Origin: Bacillus_BD sp050389805
Lineage (GTDB): Bacteria; Bacillota; Bacilli; Bacillales; Cytobacillaceae
Length of the DNA: 64,000 bases
NCBI RefSeq assembly: GCF_050389805.1
Contig: NZ_CP130945.1
Coordinates: 2,852,001-2,916,000, forward strand
Direction of reading: 5' to 3'
The notes below the pieces were generated by a model. It was not told where the DNA came from and made no database searches. It worked only from the letters and a program-made list of their open reading frames with translations. Position 1 is the first letter of the stretch, and every line of letters begins with the position of its first letter. The position numbers and the translations under genes were made by a program. Shown here in pieces: positions 8,612 to 17,883 of this stretch.

Positions 8612-9877
8612 TTATGCGGCGGGTTCTTCTAGAATGTCCGTTGTTTCTTGACTAGGTACCGGACTGGACTTTTCCCTTATTTGTTTATCATTAGAATCTG
8701 TTGAGGTTTTCGGTTTAACCCCTTCTTCAGAACCTTCTGTGTTCTCTTCTACTGAATTTGAAATATCATTCTCTTGAATTTCTTCAACCCATTCTTCTGG
8801 TATTTCATAATACGAATTGATGTCTTCTTCTTCGGTGATTTCTCCCCCGTCAAAATACCCTTCTTCCTCTGTTTCCCATAAGTCTTCAAAATAATAATCG
8901 CCTAATTCATTATAAAATAAAGAATGAATTTCCTTTTCATCCATAGGTTGCTCTGACCACTGTAATATAATCGAATACACCGCTTTTATTGGAATACTAA
9001 ACCCAATCGGTTCATCACCTAGCATCTTAGCAGAATTAATAGCAATAGCCTTACCAGATTCTTTTGAAAGGAGTGGTCCCCCACTACTTCCCGCTGAAAT
9101 CGGTGCTGACATTTGATAAAGATTTTCATAAGTCCTTTGACCAATATTAAAGCTACGATTAATCCCTGTAATAAATCCTAATGTAGCCGTGTTTTCAACA
9201 CCTTGAGGACTTCCTATTGCAATGATTTCTTCTCCGACTTTCGTATCAGAAACGGTTTCTAACTTCATCGGTGTTTTTCCTGCTAACTCCTGTACCCGGA
9301 TAAGAGCAATATCCGTATCATTTGAGTAACCAATTACCTGACCTTGATATTCCACACCGTTCCAATCTTTAATGGTAACCCAAGTAAAACCTTCAATTAC
9401 ATGAGCATTCGTAATGATATCACCCCTTTGATTCATTAAAAACCCCGATCCTTGTGAACCACCAGTAAAGATGGTGAATACTTTTGATTGTGAATCTGCA
9501 ATTAAATAGGTGATATCATCGATGGTCTCTTCTTCTATCTCTTCGACTGGTTTTGCAACCACATTTGGCATCGGATCTGTTGTCGGTTTGACCTCGTCTT
9601 TAAGTTGAGGTACAGGTGTTGGATCAGGTTCAGGGTCAGGAGTTTTTTTAGTCTCCTCATTTTGGAAATTTATATAACTTTCAGGTTTCGTAGCAGCAGA
9701 TTGTGTTGGTAGATTTGTTTGTTCCGAGAAAAATTTAAAGACTGTTATTCCTAATAATACACTTAAAAGGGTAAGTACAAAAATCAGCTTCCTTTTAGAG
9801 CTTTTACGTTGTTTTCCACAATTAGGACATTTTGTAGAGCGTTCATACAGCTTTTCACCACATGACGGACAATTCAT
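8612..9877 (-). CDS. Zinc-ribbon, membrane-anchored trypsin-like (HtrA/S1C-like) serine protease
   Basis: A 421-residue protein. An N-terminal zinc ribbon (C3, C6, C17, C20) is followed by a transmembrane segment (about 31-50), a proline-rich linker (DPEPDPTPVP), and a trypsin-like domain at about 120-310. The triad is H159 (TNAHV), D189 (TDIAL) and S265 (SAGSSGGP). The C-terminal 100 residues are strongly acidic (many E and D). There is no PDZ domain, unlike classical HtrA. I chose ATG 9877 because GGTGAGG lies just before it; an in-frame GTG at 9886 overlaps that site. By topology the ribbon is cytosolic and the protease outside, possibly a surface quality-control enzyme. Confidence 0.87.
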   Translation of the reverse strand: MNCPSCGEKLYERSTKCPNCGKQRKSSKRKLIFVLTLLSVLLGITVFKFFSEQTNLPTQSAATKPESYINFQNEETKKTPDPEPDPTPVPQLKDEVKPTTDPMPNVVAKPVEEIEEETIDDITYLIADSQSKVFTIFTGGSQGSGFLMNQRGDIITNAHVIEGFTWVTIKDWNGVEYQGQVIGYSNDTDIALIRVQELAGKTPMKLETVSDTKVGEEIIAIGSPQGVENTATLGFITGINRSFNIGQRTYENLYQMSAPISAGSSGGPLLSKESGKAIAINSAKMLGDEPIGFSIPIKAVYSIILQWSEQPMDEKEIHSLFYNELGDYYFEDLWETEEEGYFDGGEITEEEDINSYYEIPEEWVEEIQENDISNSVEENTEGSEEGVKPKTSTDSNDKQIREKSSPVPSQETTDILEEPAA

Positions 9878-9986
9878 GATCCTCACCCTTTTTCTATTAT
9901 CTATATAATCTAATTGTATTGGAAAATATGGGAAATGTCCATGTCGTTCAAAAGCCGTAGTTTAATATAATAAAAGTTTAAAGTTA

Positions 9987-10652
9987 TTATTCTCCACTTA
10001 GTTTCTTATTCGCTTTTCTTCGTCTTTTTATAAATCTAAAAAAGAAAATGAGAAGGATCGACAATAATATAGCATATATAACGATAGATTCATTTGAAGG
10101 AATAGATATCAATCCCGCGGGTATTAAAATCATGACAAAAAAATAGAGGAAGTTCCCTAAACTGGTTGCTGACATAAAGGATTTAAAATGTATTGAACTT
10201 ATTCCTCCTAATATATTAATTAAACTAGTTGGAATAAAAGGAATGATTCTTGATTGAAAGACAAAACTAAATCCTTTTTGTTCTATTTTAAATAATAGTG
10301 ATCGATCCACTTTCTTTGTCACCCAATCTCGAAAAAGATAACGAATACTGACAAAGACGATTGCGGAGCCAATAATGCTGGTAAACCAGCTCCATATAAA
10401 CCCATTTACAAAACCGAACAAAACATAATTGATTGTAATCACTAAAATTAAAGGAATGACCGTAAAGGTATTTTGAATAACCATTGCGATTAAAGTCATG
10501 GTTAAAATCAACCATATATTTTCTTTGACAAGAGAATCAATATCTCCACTTTTAATCATTTGAAACCATTCTGTTTGAAAAACAAAAAAGATGAATAGGA
10601 AGATTATTAAAATAAATGAAACTAACTTAATCCAATTCTTAATTGTTACCAC
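9987..10652 (-). CDS. VTT-domain (TVP38/TMEM64 family) membrane protein
   Basis: A 221-residue protein with about six membrane segments. The VTT signature appears as FQSRIIPFIPTSLINILGGIS near residue 132, preceded by a GSAIVF motif. The C-terminus is basic (RRRKANKK). GTG at 10652 is the likely start. No partner gene is apparent. Family members act in membrane lipid handling, but the substrate is unknown. Confidence 0.8.
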   Translation of the reverse strand: MVTIKNWIKLVSFILIIFLFIFFVFQTEWFQMIKSGDIDSLVKENIWLILTMTLIAMVIQNTFTVIPLILVITINYVLFGFVNGFIWSWFTSIIGSAIVFVSIRYLFRDWVTKKVDRSLLFKIEQKGFSFVFQSRIIPFIPTSLINILGGISSIHFKSFMSATSLGNFLYFFVMILIPAGLISIPSNESIVIYAILLSILLIFFFRFIKRRRKANKKLSGE

Positions 10653-10843
10653 CCGTTTCGGATTTCCTAAGCCTTATTTATATTATACAAATAAAAACGC
10701 TCTTGTTCATGAAATAAATCGATTCGGAACAATAAAAAAATCCAGTAATTAACTATTATATTATAGATTGCACAAAATCAAAAGCAATATGGTATAATTA
10801 AGATATATACTTTGATACTGGTTCAAGAAAGGATGTATTATTT

Positions 10844-11263
10844 TTGGAATACGAAATTGAAACAATTTACTACTTGAGAAATCCAGAAACGGCTCAAACA
10901 GCGTTTGCTACTGGTTCGCAGTTACAATATGAGGATATTATAAAAGATGTGTTTGGAGTAGCCTGTTTACATGATCTATCCATGATGATCCAATTTAATA
11001 AAGGTTTTCAATCCTCTATTTGTGATAGCTACGGTGTTTCTGAAAACGAAGTAAAATTAGACATGGTTCTCCGGGTGGCAACGAAAATGGATCTTCAGCA
11101 ATTAAGAACACAACTTCTAGAAGAGTCAAAAACCACTGAATCACCTTCTTCAAATGATAACATTTCAATTCCATGCCCATTCGACACAATGATCAGGTTA
11201 CAAGAAGGCATTTTTAAATGGGATCAAAATAAATCAGCTTATCAAATGATCAAAACCGCATAA
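10844..11263 (+). CDS. Conserved-looking hypothetical protein
   Basis: A 139-residue soluble protein with no motif I recognise. It is mixed alpha/beta by eye, with a central DMVLRVATKMDLQQLRTQLLEE helix and a C-terminal FDTMIRLQEGIFKWDQ segment. The start TTG at 10844 is preceded by AAGAAAGGATG at good spacing, and it ends in a strong terminator, which supports a real gene. Three cysteines (in VACLHD, SICDS and IPCPFD) show no metal-binding spacing. Confidence 0.6.
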   Translation: MEYEIETIYYLRNPETAQTAFATGSQLQYEDIIKDVFGVACLHDLSMMIQFNKGFQSSICDSYGVSENEVKLDMVLRVATKMDLQQLRTQLLEESKTTESPSSNDNISIPCPFDTMIRLQEGIFKWDQNKSAYQMIKTA

Positions 11264-11279
11264 AGGGTATCATAAAAAA

Positions 11280-11323
11280 AAGGTGCTGGGTAATTCTATT
11301 TTATAGAAGATACCCATCACCTT
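11280..11323. terminator. Bidirectional terminator
   Basis: The arms AAGGTG-TGGGTA and TACCCA-CACCTT pair with one C/T mismatch, and an inner TTCTAT/ATAGAA stem adds to it. A and T runs flank it. It lies between the convergent genes ending at 11263 and 11328. Confidence 0.85.
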
Positions 11324-11327
11324 ATTT

Positions 11328-12245
11328 TTATTTGTTCATTTCTTCCATTATCCGGATGATTTTATAAAGTTGTTCATTAATAGGGGTTGGGACTCCGTAT
11401 TTTTTTCCTAGTTGACATACAGTTCCTGCAAAGTATTCTACTTCTGTTTTTCTTCCTGCTTCCATATCTTGTAACATAGAGGTTTTCCCTTTTGGAGAAA
11501 GATTATTAATGATTGGCCAAAACTTTTTCACATCTTCTTCCGTCAACCCTGTTCCTATTTTTTGTGATAATGCAACGACTTCTCTCATTGCAGATTCCAC
11601 CCACTCATAAGCGATCGGTAGGGATTGGAATACTCCATATGGAGCCTTTAACACAGCAGAGGTTTGGTTGACACCCACATTAATCATGAACTTCCACCAC
11701 ATCGTATGGGTAATATTATCTGATATTTTATAATCGATCCCTACACGTTCAAATAAATCTTTTACAGCTAACACATCTTCAGACATTTCATTATTCTTTT
11801 CCCCATATTCGATTCGACCTCTAGTTGTAAAACGCACATCAAGACCAGAACGGAGAGCATCAATTTCTACACTCATGCTGTATAAAATATGTTCATTTTT
11901 ATAGGCTTCAAAAATAATTTCCTCGCTTGAAATACCATTCAATAAAGATAGAATAATAGTGTTTGGACCAATATGATTTTTAGCATCTTCTATCGCTTGC
12001 GGCAACTCAGCATTCTTTACCGCAAAAATAACAAGGTCAACAGGCTCGACCTTTGTTTCAGGAGTTATGTAATTAAATTTATACAATTGATCATTTATTT
12101 TAATCCTATTAATTTGATACTTTTGAATACGTTGTTCATTTGCAACTACTCGAAAAGCATCCTTTAAGGAATCATGTAAAAGGCTACCGTAAGCAGCACC
12201 AATCGCTCCTAAACCAACTAAAGTCACAGTTTCAATGTTTTTCAA
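11328..12245 (-). CDS. 2-dehydropantoate 2-reductase family (ApbA/PanE-like) oxidoreductase
   Basis: A 305-residue NADPH-dependent reductase. The Rossmann motif is near the N-terminus (VTLVGLGAIGAAYGSLL), and KNAELPQAI with the NGISSEE turn marks the ketopantoate-reductase family. The catalytic lysine is probably in HTMWWKFMINVGVNQTSA. The best start is TTG at 12245, seven bases behind GGGGTG; a GTG at 12260 lies inside that site. The gene stands alone with no pantothenate genes, so it could make pantoate or reduce another 2-keto acid. Confidence 0.85.
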   Translation of the reverse strand: MKNIETVTLVGLGAIGAAYGSLLHDSLKDAFRVVANEQRIQKYQINRIKINDQLYKFNYITPETKVEPVDLVIFAVKNAELPQAIEDAKNHIGPNTIILSLLNGISSEEIIFEAYKNEHILYSMSVEIDALRSGLDVRFTTRGRIEYGEKNNEMSEDVLAVKDLFERVGIDYKISDNITHTMWWKFMINVGVNQTSAVLKAPYGVFQSLPIAYEWVESAMREVVALSQKIGTGLTEEDVKKFWPIINNLSPKGKTSMLQDMEAGRKTEVEYFAGTVCQLGKKYGVPTPINEQLYKIIRIMEEMNK

Positions 12246-12331
12246 TGTTAAGCACCCCACATTTAATTTTCTATAAGATTAGAATAACAAATTAAAGGAA
12301 AAATCGAAATAAAAGTAATAGTGAGTTTAAA

Positions 12332-12360
12332 AAATAGGAACCCAATTTAGGTTCCTATTT
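12332..12360 (-). terminator. Terminator of the amidinohydrolase-fold gene
   Basis: An 11-bp perfect stem (AAATAGGAACC with GGTTCCTATTT), a 7-base loop, and six T on the minus strand. Confidence 0.88.
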
Positions 12361-12365
12361 CTAAT

Positions 12366-13235
12366 TTAAGGCTTCATGGGCTCTCTATGAATCGGCAATG
12401 TACAACAACGGAAGGATCCACCAGATTTAATAATTTCAGTAATATCTACCTCAATAACTTCAAACCCTCGACTTCTTAATTCTTTATTAACATGCTGATT
12501 GACCGGCAAACTAATAATTTTATTATTCCCAATAGACAATACATTCGTTCCTAAAGTAAATTGTTCTTCCTTAGACACTTCAATACATTCAAAGCGGCTT
12601 TTAAACAAGTCAATTTCTTTCTGGTGTAAAGCGCCAGGATAGATTAAGGCAACTTCAGGTGAAACAACATTAAAAACGCAATCTAAATGTAAGTATTTTG
12701 ATTCAAAATCAATGGGGACAATGTTAAATTGATCGTTAAGCAGTCTTTGCATATGATCAATTGCTTCGCTTGTTGTGCGGTCACTTATTCCGATATAAAT
12801 CGTATCTTGGTCGATGATGACATCGCCGCCCTCTATTTGATGTCCAATGATGTTATAGTAGGAGATCTCTTCATCTTCTAACCACTGTTTTAATACGTTT
12901 TCTTCTCCATGCCTGATGTTACTTGCCATATCTGCAACAAATATCGTTTCACCAAGTGTAAACCCAATATCCCGCGTAAAGACTTGTTCTGGATATTTTT
13001 TATGATAAGGTAGCAAAATGACTTCAATATCAAAAGCACGTAATGTTTTTACGAATTCCTCGTGTTGTTCGAGTGCTTTTTCGATATGTATGCCTTCATT
13101 TTTAAACTTTTTTTGAGTTTCATTTATGACATCCCTAATCGTCATGTATTGGGGCTGACAAAGAATAACTTTTTTTAAGATGTTATACTCTGTAAAACAT
13201 TGAATTTTATGCGGTTTTGTGAATGTTTGTACCAT
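12366..13235 (-). CDS. Arginine deiminase/dimethylargininase-superfamily enzyme
   Basis: A 289-residue protein of the guanidine-modifying (pentein fold) superfamily, similar to dimethylarginine dimethylaminohydrolases and B. subtilis YkgA. Visible active-site features are FTRDIGF near residue 80, EGGDV near 134, the catalytic histidine in YLHLDCVFNV, and a C-terminal cysteine in SGGSFRCCTLPIHRE. Such enzymes hydrolyse or transfer amidino groups of arginine-like substrates. The ATG at 13235 sits seven bases behind AGGAGG; an ATG immediately before it (13238) is possible. The substrate is unassigned, since adjacent genes concern electron transfer. Confidence 0.85.
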   Translation of the reverse strand: MVQTFTKPHKIQCFTEYNILKKVILCQPQYMTIRDVINETQKKFKNEGIHIEKALEQHEEFVKTLRAFDIEVILLPYHKKYPEQVFTRDIGFTLGETIFVADMASNIRHGEENVLKQWLEDEEISYYNIIGHQIEGGDVIIDQDTIYIGISDRTTSEAIDHMQRLLNDQFNIVPIDFESKYLHLDCVFNVVSPEVALIYPGALHQKEIDLFKSRFECIEVSKEEQFTLGTNVLSIGNNKIISLPVNQHVNKELRSRGFEVIEVDITEIIKSGGSFRCCTLPIHREPMKP

Positions 13236-13302
13236 CATATCCCCTCCTATTTTACAATTATTATCTACTTTAATATGCAAAATATGTTTAAAGAATTCTA
13301 AT

Positions 13303-13328
13303 AAAAAACCACCGAAAAATCGATGGTT
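13303..13328 (-). terminator. Terminator after fadF
   Basis: AACCACCG pairs with CGATGGTT across an AT loop with one mismatch, followed by six T on the minus strand, just beyond the fadF stop. Confidence 0.75.
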
Positions 13329-13340
13329 CATATCGACCTG

Positions 13341-15404
13341 TTATTTAAAAATCGCTTTTTCAAGTATTTCAACAATATCTAATGTTTGAACCTCATCCTC
13401 AACATCTCTTAATTTAGTGCCGTCACTTAACATCGTGAGGCAATAGGGGCAGCCACTTGAAATAATGGTCGGATTTATTTCAAGTGCTTGATCCGTTCTT
13501 GCCACATTAATGCGCGTTCCGTAATCTTCTTCCATCCACATTAAGCCTCCACCTGCTCCACAACACATTCCATCTTCACGATTTCGTTCCATCTCAACGA
13601 ACTCAATGCCTGAGATCTTCTGTAAAACTTCTCTAGGCGGATCATAAATATCATTATATCGGCCTAAGTAGCAAGAATCATGAAATGTAATTCTTTCACG
13701 TACTGGATACTTGGGTATTAATCGCCCTTCTTTTACTAATTGTGATAAGATTTGAGAATGGTGATAAACCTCAATTTCTAAGCCAAAATCAGGATATTCA
13801 TTTTTTAATGTATTATAGGCATGTGGGTCAATGGTGACAATCCTTTTGGCTCCGCTTTTTGTAATTTCAGCTATATTTTCAATTACGAATTCTTGGAATA
13901 AAAATTCATTCCCGAGTCTTCGCGGTGTATCCCCGGAATTCTTTTCACTATTTCCTAAAATGGCAAACGTTACCCCTGCTTCGTTTAGTAATTTCGCAAA
14001 CGAAAGAGCAATTTTTTGACTGCGATTATCATAAGACCCCATTGAACCTACCCAAAATAAATAGTCAAATTCTTTTCCTTCTTTTTTCCACTCTTTAACC
14101 GTCTTTATCAATACATCTTCACGAAGGTTCCGCCAACTTTCACGTTCTTTACGACTAATCCCCCATGGATTACCTTGGCGTTCGATATTTTGCATGGCAC
14201 GTTGGGCATCTGAACTGACCTTCCCTTCTGTTAAGACAAGGTATCGGCGTAAATCGATAATTTTATCAACATGTTCATTCATAACTGGACATTGATCTTC
14301 ACAATTACGGCATGTCGTACATGCCCAAATTTCCTCTTCTGTTATAATGTCACCAATTAAATTTCGATCATCATTCATTTGAATTAAACTCATCGCAAGC
14401 TGATTTCCCTCTGTATGACGAAAAGCAAGTCGAGGGACCCATGGTGAACGAGAGGTAATAGCTGCTCCTTTTTTTGTTAAATGGTCCCGCATTTTTACGA
14501 TGAGATCCATTGGAGAAAGTAATTTACCTGTACCCGTAGCAGGACACATACTCGTACAACGTCCACATTCGACACAAGCATATAAATCGATCAGCTGAAG
14601 TTGTGTAAAATCTTCCACTTTTCCTACACCATACACTTCTTGGGTTTCATCTTCAAAATTAATAGGTCGTAGTTTCCCTGGCTGATCTAATCGATGATAA
14701 AAGACGTTTATTGGAGCTGAAATTAAGTGGGCGTGTTTTGATTGAGGGATATAAACAAGGAAGGATAGCAGGGTAATTAAATGAATCCACCAAGCTAGAT
14801 AAAAGATAACGATTGATACGTTTGTATTTATTCCACTTAAAAGGATAGCAACTAAGGAGGCAATTGGCTCGCTTATGGACGGCTCATGACCATGCCAGAT
14901 AATATTCATACTATTACCAATCAAGACAGTGAGCATAAGGATACCAATAAAAATTAAAACAAGCCCTGCTTTAAAGTCACGTTTGAGTCGCCCGAGTTTT
15001 TCAATATAGCGGCGATGAAAAGCCATAAATACAGCAATTAGGATCATGAAAGTAATGATTTCTTGGAAAAAGGTGAATCCAGGATATACTGCGCCGAATG
15101 GTAAATGAGACCCTGGTACGAGGCCTTTCCAAATAAAGTCAATTGCACCAAATTGTACCAGTATAAATCCATAGAACATCATGAAATGGATCATGCCGCT
15201 CTTTTTATCTTTAAATAGTTTCTTTTGTCCAAAGACCATTACCAATATTTTATGAAAACGCTCCTTAAACTTCCGATCGAATTCTACTTGTTTTCCTAAT
15301 TTAATATATTCATACCGGGTTTTGATTAAATAAGCAAATAAATAAATCGCATAACCCGTAACCAGCAAAAATAGAATTAAATTGGCTAGAAGTAAGATAT
15401 TCAA
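13341..15404 (-). CDS. fadF: Membrane Fe-S oxidoreductase FadF (Etf:menaquinone oxidoreductase type)
   Basis: A 687-residue HdrD-like membrane protein. The first 220 residues carry about six membrane helices with histidines (NarI-like haem/quinone region). Two [4Fe-4S] motifs follow: C277-x2-C280-x2-C283-x3-C287, and CTTCRNCEDQCP further on. Two CCG domains complete it (EDGMCCGAGGG and SSGCPYC near the C-terminus). It matches B. subtilis FadF/YwjF. Related proteins pass electrons from reduced EtfAB to menaquinone during beta-oxidation. It follows etfB and etfA in one operon. The start is TTG at 15404, behind AGAGGGGGG. Confidence 0.93.
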   Translation of the reverse strand: MNILLLANLILFLLVTGYAIYLFAYLIKTRYEYIKLGKQVEFDRKFKERFHKILVMVFGQKKLFKDKKSGMIHFMMFYGFILVQFGAIDFIWKGLVPGSHLPFGAVYPGFTFFQEIITFMILIAVFMAFHRRYIEKLGRLKRDFKAGLVLIFIGILMLTVLIGNSMNIIWHGHEPSISEPIASLVAILLSGINTNVSIVIFYLAWWIHLITLLSFLVYIPQSKHAHLISAPINVFYHRLDQPGKLRPINFEDETQEVYGVGKVEDFTQLQLIDLYACVECGRCTSMCPATGTGKLLSPMDLIVKMRDHLTKKGAAITSRSPWVPRLAFRHTEGNQLAMSLIQMNDDRNLIGDIITEEEIWACTTCRNCEDQCPVMNEHVDKIIDLRRYLVLTEGKVSSDAQRAMQNIERQGNPWGISRKERESWRNLREDVLIKTVKEWKKEGKEFDYLFWVGSMGSYDNRSQKIALSFAKLLNEAGVTFAILGNSEKNSGDTPRRLGNEFLFQEFVIENIAEITKSGAKRIVTIDPHAYNTLKNEYPDFGLEIEVYHHSQILSQLVKEGRLIPKYPVRERITFHDSCYLGRYNDIYDPPREVLQKISGIEFVEMERNREDGMCCGAGGGLMWMEEDYGTRINVARTDQALEINPTIISSGCPYCLTMLSDGTKLRDVEDEVQTLDIVEILEKAIFK

Positions 15405-15447
15405 AGAAAATCCCCCCTCTTTAGGGTTCTAGGCAATGCCTTACCTG

Positions 15448-16419
15448 TTAACCTTTCGTATTCGATTTTATTTCTTCAATCAATGCAGGAACAACTTCAA
15501 ATAAATCTCCTACAATTCCATAATCGGCTACTTCAAAGATGGGCGCGTCAGGGTCTTTATTAATAGCAACAATCTTTTTTGAATTGGACATACCTGCTAG
15601 ATGCTGTATGGCGCCAGAGATTCCAATTGCAAAATACAAATCAGGTGTAACGACTTTCCCGGTTTGACCAATTTGCAGTGAGTAATCACAATAATCTGCA
15701 TCACAGGCACCTCGTGAGGCTCCTACTGCTCCGCCCAGCAAGTGTGCTAATTCTTCGAGTATTTTAAAGCCTTCCTTCCCTTTCATTCCACGACCGCCTG
15801 ATACGATAATTTTCGCTTCAGAAAGATCGACTCCTTTTGCAACTTTTTTTACAATTTCTTTGATTTCCGTTCGAGATGGCGTCAATGTAACAGAGAATTC
15901 CTCAATAACTCCATTTTGAGATTCGTCCTTTTCTACTGTTTCAATATTATTAGGACGGATAGTTGCTAATAGAGGTCCAATGATTATTTTCTTTTCAAAT
16001 GCTTTGCCAGAATATATCGGTCTAGTAAAAACAATTTCCCCATCAAGGATTTCAATTTTTGTTACATCTGACACCAATCCTACATTAAGATTTGCCGCAA
16101 TTCTTGGCATTAAATCCTTTCCAAGTGCCGTGTGACCCATAATAAAAGCATCCGGTTTTTCTTGATCCAAAATTTGTAGTACCGCTTGCTGATAGATGTC
16201 CGTTGTGTAAGCTTTTAATAAGGAGTCCTCAACTTTTATTACTCGGTTCGCCCCATAGTAGATCATCTCATTTGCGGACTCTCCAATATTATTTGAGAAA
16301 AGGCATGCAATTACCTCTCCCCCTTCAGCCATTAATTTAGCGGCTCCAAGGGCTTCATAAGATACATGGCGAACCTCCCCATTTCGGCTCTCCCCTAACA
16401 CAAGTACCTTTTTAGTCAT
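15448..16419 (-). CDS. etfA: Electron transfer flavoprotein alpha subunit
   Basis: A 323-residue EtfA. The C-terminal FAD-binding domain is clear: SGGRGMKGKEGF, then LQIGQTGKVVTPDLYFAIGISGAIQHLAG in pieces, and NKDPDAPIF. The segment GASRGACDADYC differs from the GASRAAVDAG form of many housekeeping EtfA proteins, which suggests a distinct Etf subgroup. EtfAB collects electrons from acyl-CoA dehydrogenases. ATG 16419 lies seven bases behind AGGAGG; the ATG at 16425 is too close to it. The gene is 13 bases downstream of etfB, and fadF follows. Confidence 0.95.
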   Translation of the reverse strand: MTKKVLVLGESRNGEVRHVSYEALGAAKLMAEGGEVIACLFSNNIGESANEMIYYGANRVIKVEDSLLKAYTTDIYQQAVLQILDQEKPDAFIMGHTALGKDLMPRIAANLNVGLVSDVTKIEILDGEIVFTRPIYSGKAFEKKIIIGPLLATIRPNNIETVEKDESQNGVIEEFSVTLTPSRTEIKEIVKKVAKGVDLSEAKIIVSGGRGMKGKEGFKILEELAHLLGGAVGASRGACDADYCDYSLQIGQTGKVVTPDLYFAIGISGAIQHLAGMSNSKKIVAINKDPDAPIFEVADYGIVGDLFEVVPALIEEIKSNTKG

Positions 16420-16432
16420 TGTCATCCCTCCT

Positions 16433-17203
16433 TTAAATCACTTTAGCTTCTGATTTTAATAACGATAATAGATTAGCGGCTTGTTCTTTAACCGTCCCAC
16501 TTAATAATTTTCCGGCTTGTTTTTCTCGTGGTAAAAAAATGTCAATCGTTTTTGTCTTAGCACTTATTTCGTTCACGTCTAAATCAAGGTCTTCTATTTC
16601 TAAAACATCTAATGGTTTCTTTTTTGCTTTCATAATTCCCGGTAATGATGGATAACGTGGTTCATTTAAACCTTGTTGTGCGGTAACTAATAAAGGCAAG
16701 GATACCTTGATGATTTCTTGATCACCTTCAACATCACGCACAACGGTTGCGACTCCTTCCTTTATATCTAACTTAGTAATTGTCGTTACCTGAGGAATCC
16801 CTAATCGTTCTGCAACTTGTGGTCCAACTTGACCAGACCCCCCATCTACTGCCACATTTCCACTTAAGATAATATCTGGCTCTTGCTTCGATAAATATGT
16901 CGCTAGAATGATCGAGATGGAGTTCGCATCTACTTCATCTAACTCTTCAATATCAACTAAAACAGCCTTATCTGCTCCAATGGCAAGAGCCGTTCTTAAT
17001 TGTTTCTCACTTTCTTGTACACCAACAGTTAGAACTGTAACCTCTCCACCATGTGCCTCTCGAAGTTTAATGGCTTCTTCAATGGCGTATTCATCATAAG
17101 GATTAATAATAAATTCAACAGAGTCGTCCTGAATTTCTCCATTTTGGATGATGATTTTCTCCTCTGTATCAAAGGTTCGTTTCATAATGACATAAATTTT
17201 CAT
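16433..17203 (-). CDS. etfB: Electron transfer flavoprotein beta subunit
   Basis: A 256-residue EtfB. It contains the AMP/flavin-binding segment AVDGGSGQVGPQVAERLGIP at about residues 120-140, and LNEPRYPSLPGIMKAKKKP near 190, the EtfB signature. CAAGGAGAGAGG precedes the ATG. It is the first gene of etfB-etfA-fadF. Unlike B. subtilis, no lcfA, fadR or fadB lies upstream, so the unit has been separated from other beta-oxidation genes. Confidence 0.95.
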   Translation of the reverse strand: MKIYVIMKRTFDTEEKIIIQNGEIQDDSVEFIINPYDEYAIEEAIKLREAHGGEVTVLTVGVQESEKQLRTALAIGADKAVLVDIEELDEVDANSISIILATYLSKQEPDIILSGNVAVDGGSGQVGPQVAERLGIPQVTTITKLDIKEGVATVVRDVEGDQEIIKVSLPLLVTAQQGLNEPRYPSLPGIMKAKKKPLDVLEIEDLDLDVNEISAKTKTIDIFLPREKQAGKLLSGTVKEQAANLLSLLKSEAKVI

Positions 17204-17512
17204 TAATCCTCTCTCCTTGATTTTTAAATTTGTAATTAGTTGATATGGTTTACTTCTTTAAGCGTTTTCAAAATAGCTATTTAACACTATATTTTATAGA
17301 ATCTATATTTATTCGAAGTTTAAGTGTATAATGCATTTTTCACAAATATTTCACGATTCCCGGTTAAACGAATAGGGTATGATTACGCAATAATGGAGTA
17401 AATGGTGTATGATATAAATATAAAATTACATGTGGTGGATACCTTTATTCTCCACAATAATTTAGAGAAAATGTCCCGCTACTAAAAAATAAATAAGATG
17501 GAGGAATGAAGA
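17204..17512. other. Intergenic promoter region, etfB (minus) and phasin-like gene (plus)
   Basis: 309 bases with no gene. It must hold divergent promoters for the etf operon and the phasin-like gene. I saw no convincing FadR-type TGAATGA/TCATTCA palindrome in it. Confidence 0.4.
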
Positions 17513-17809
17513 ATGGATCTACTAAAACAATTTTTCACTTTAGGTTTGGGTGCCGCTGTCATCACAAAAGAACAAGTTGAGAAAACAGTCGATACACTTG
17601 TTAAAAAAGGTGAAGTTAGTGCAAGCGAGTCCAAAGAACTTGTAAATCAGTGGATTGAAAAAGGAGAACAAGCGAGACAAGAAATGGATGACATTGTAAA
17701 AACAAGAATGAACCAAATGTTATCCAATTTAGATTTGGTTACAAAAGAAGAATATCGTGACTTAGAGCGTAGAATTGAAGTTCTTGAAAATCAATTAAAT
17801 AAACAATAA
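17513..17809 (+). CDS. Phasin-like coiled-coil protein
   Basis: A 98-residue, almost entirely helical protein. It starts MDLLKQFFTLGLGAAVITKEQVEKTVDTLVKKG, continues with charged heptads, and ends in a leucine-zipper-like RRIEVLENQLNK. This pattern fits the short polyhydroxyalkanoate granule-associated (phasin-like) family found in Bacilli, but no PHA synthase is in the window. A GGAGGAATGAAG site precedes the ATG. It could equally be a general helical stress protein. Confidence 0.65.
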   Translation: MDLLKQFFTLGLGAAVITKEQVEKTVDTLVKKGEVSASESKELVNQWIEKGEQARQEMDDIVKTRMNQMLSNLDLVTKEEYRDLERRIEVLENQLNKQ

Positions 17810-17815
17810 TTCATT

Positions 17816-17854
17816 GGGTGTTTTAAAAGGGATCTTTTGAAACACCCTTTTTTT
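17816..17854 (+). terminator. Terminator of the phasin-like gene
   Basis: GGGTGTTT pairs with AAACACCC, extended by AAAA/TTTT, and a run of T follows on the plus strand. Confidence 0.88.
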
Positions 17855-17883
17855 GAATCAATTACAAGATCAGTATTTTAGAT

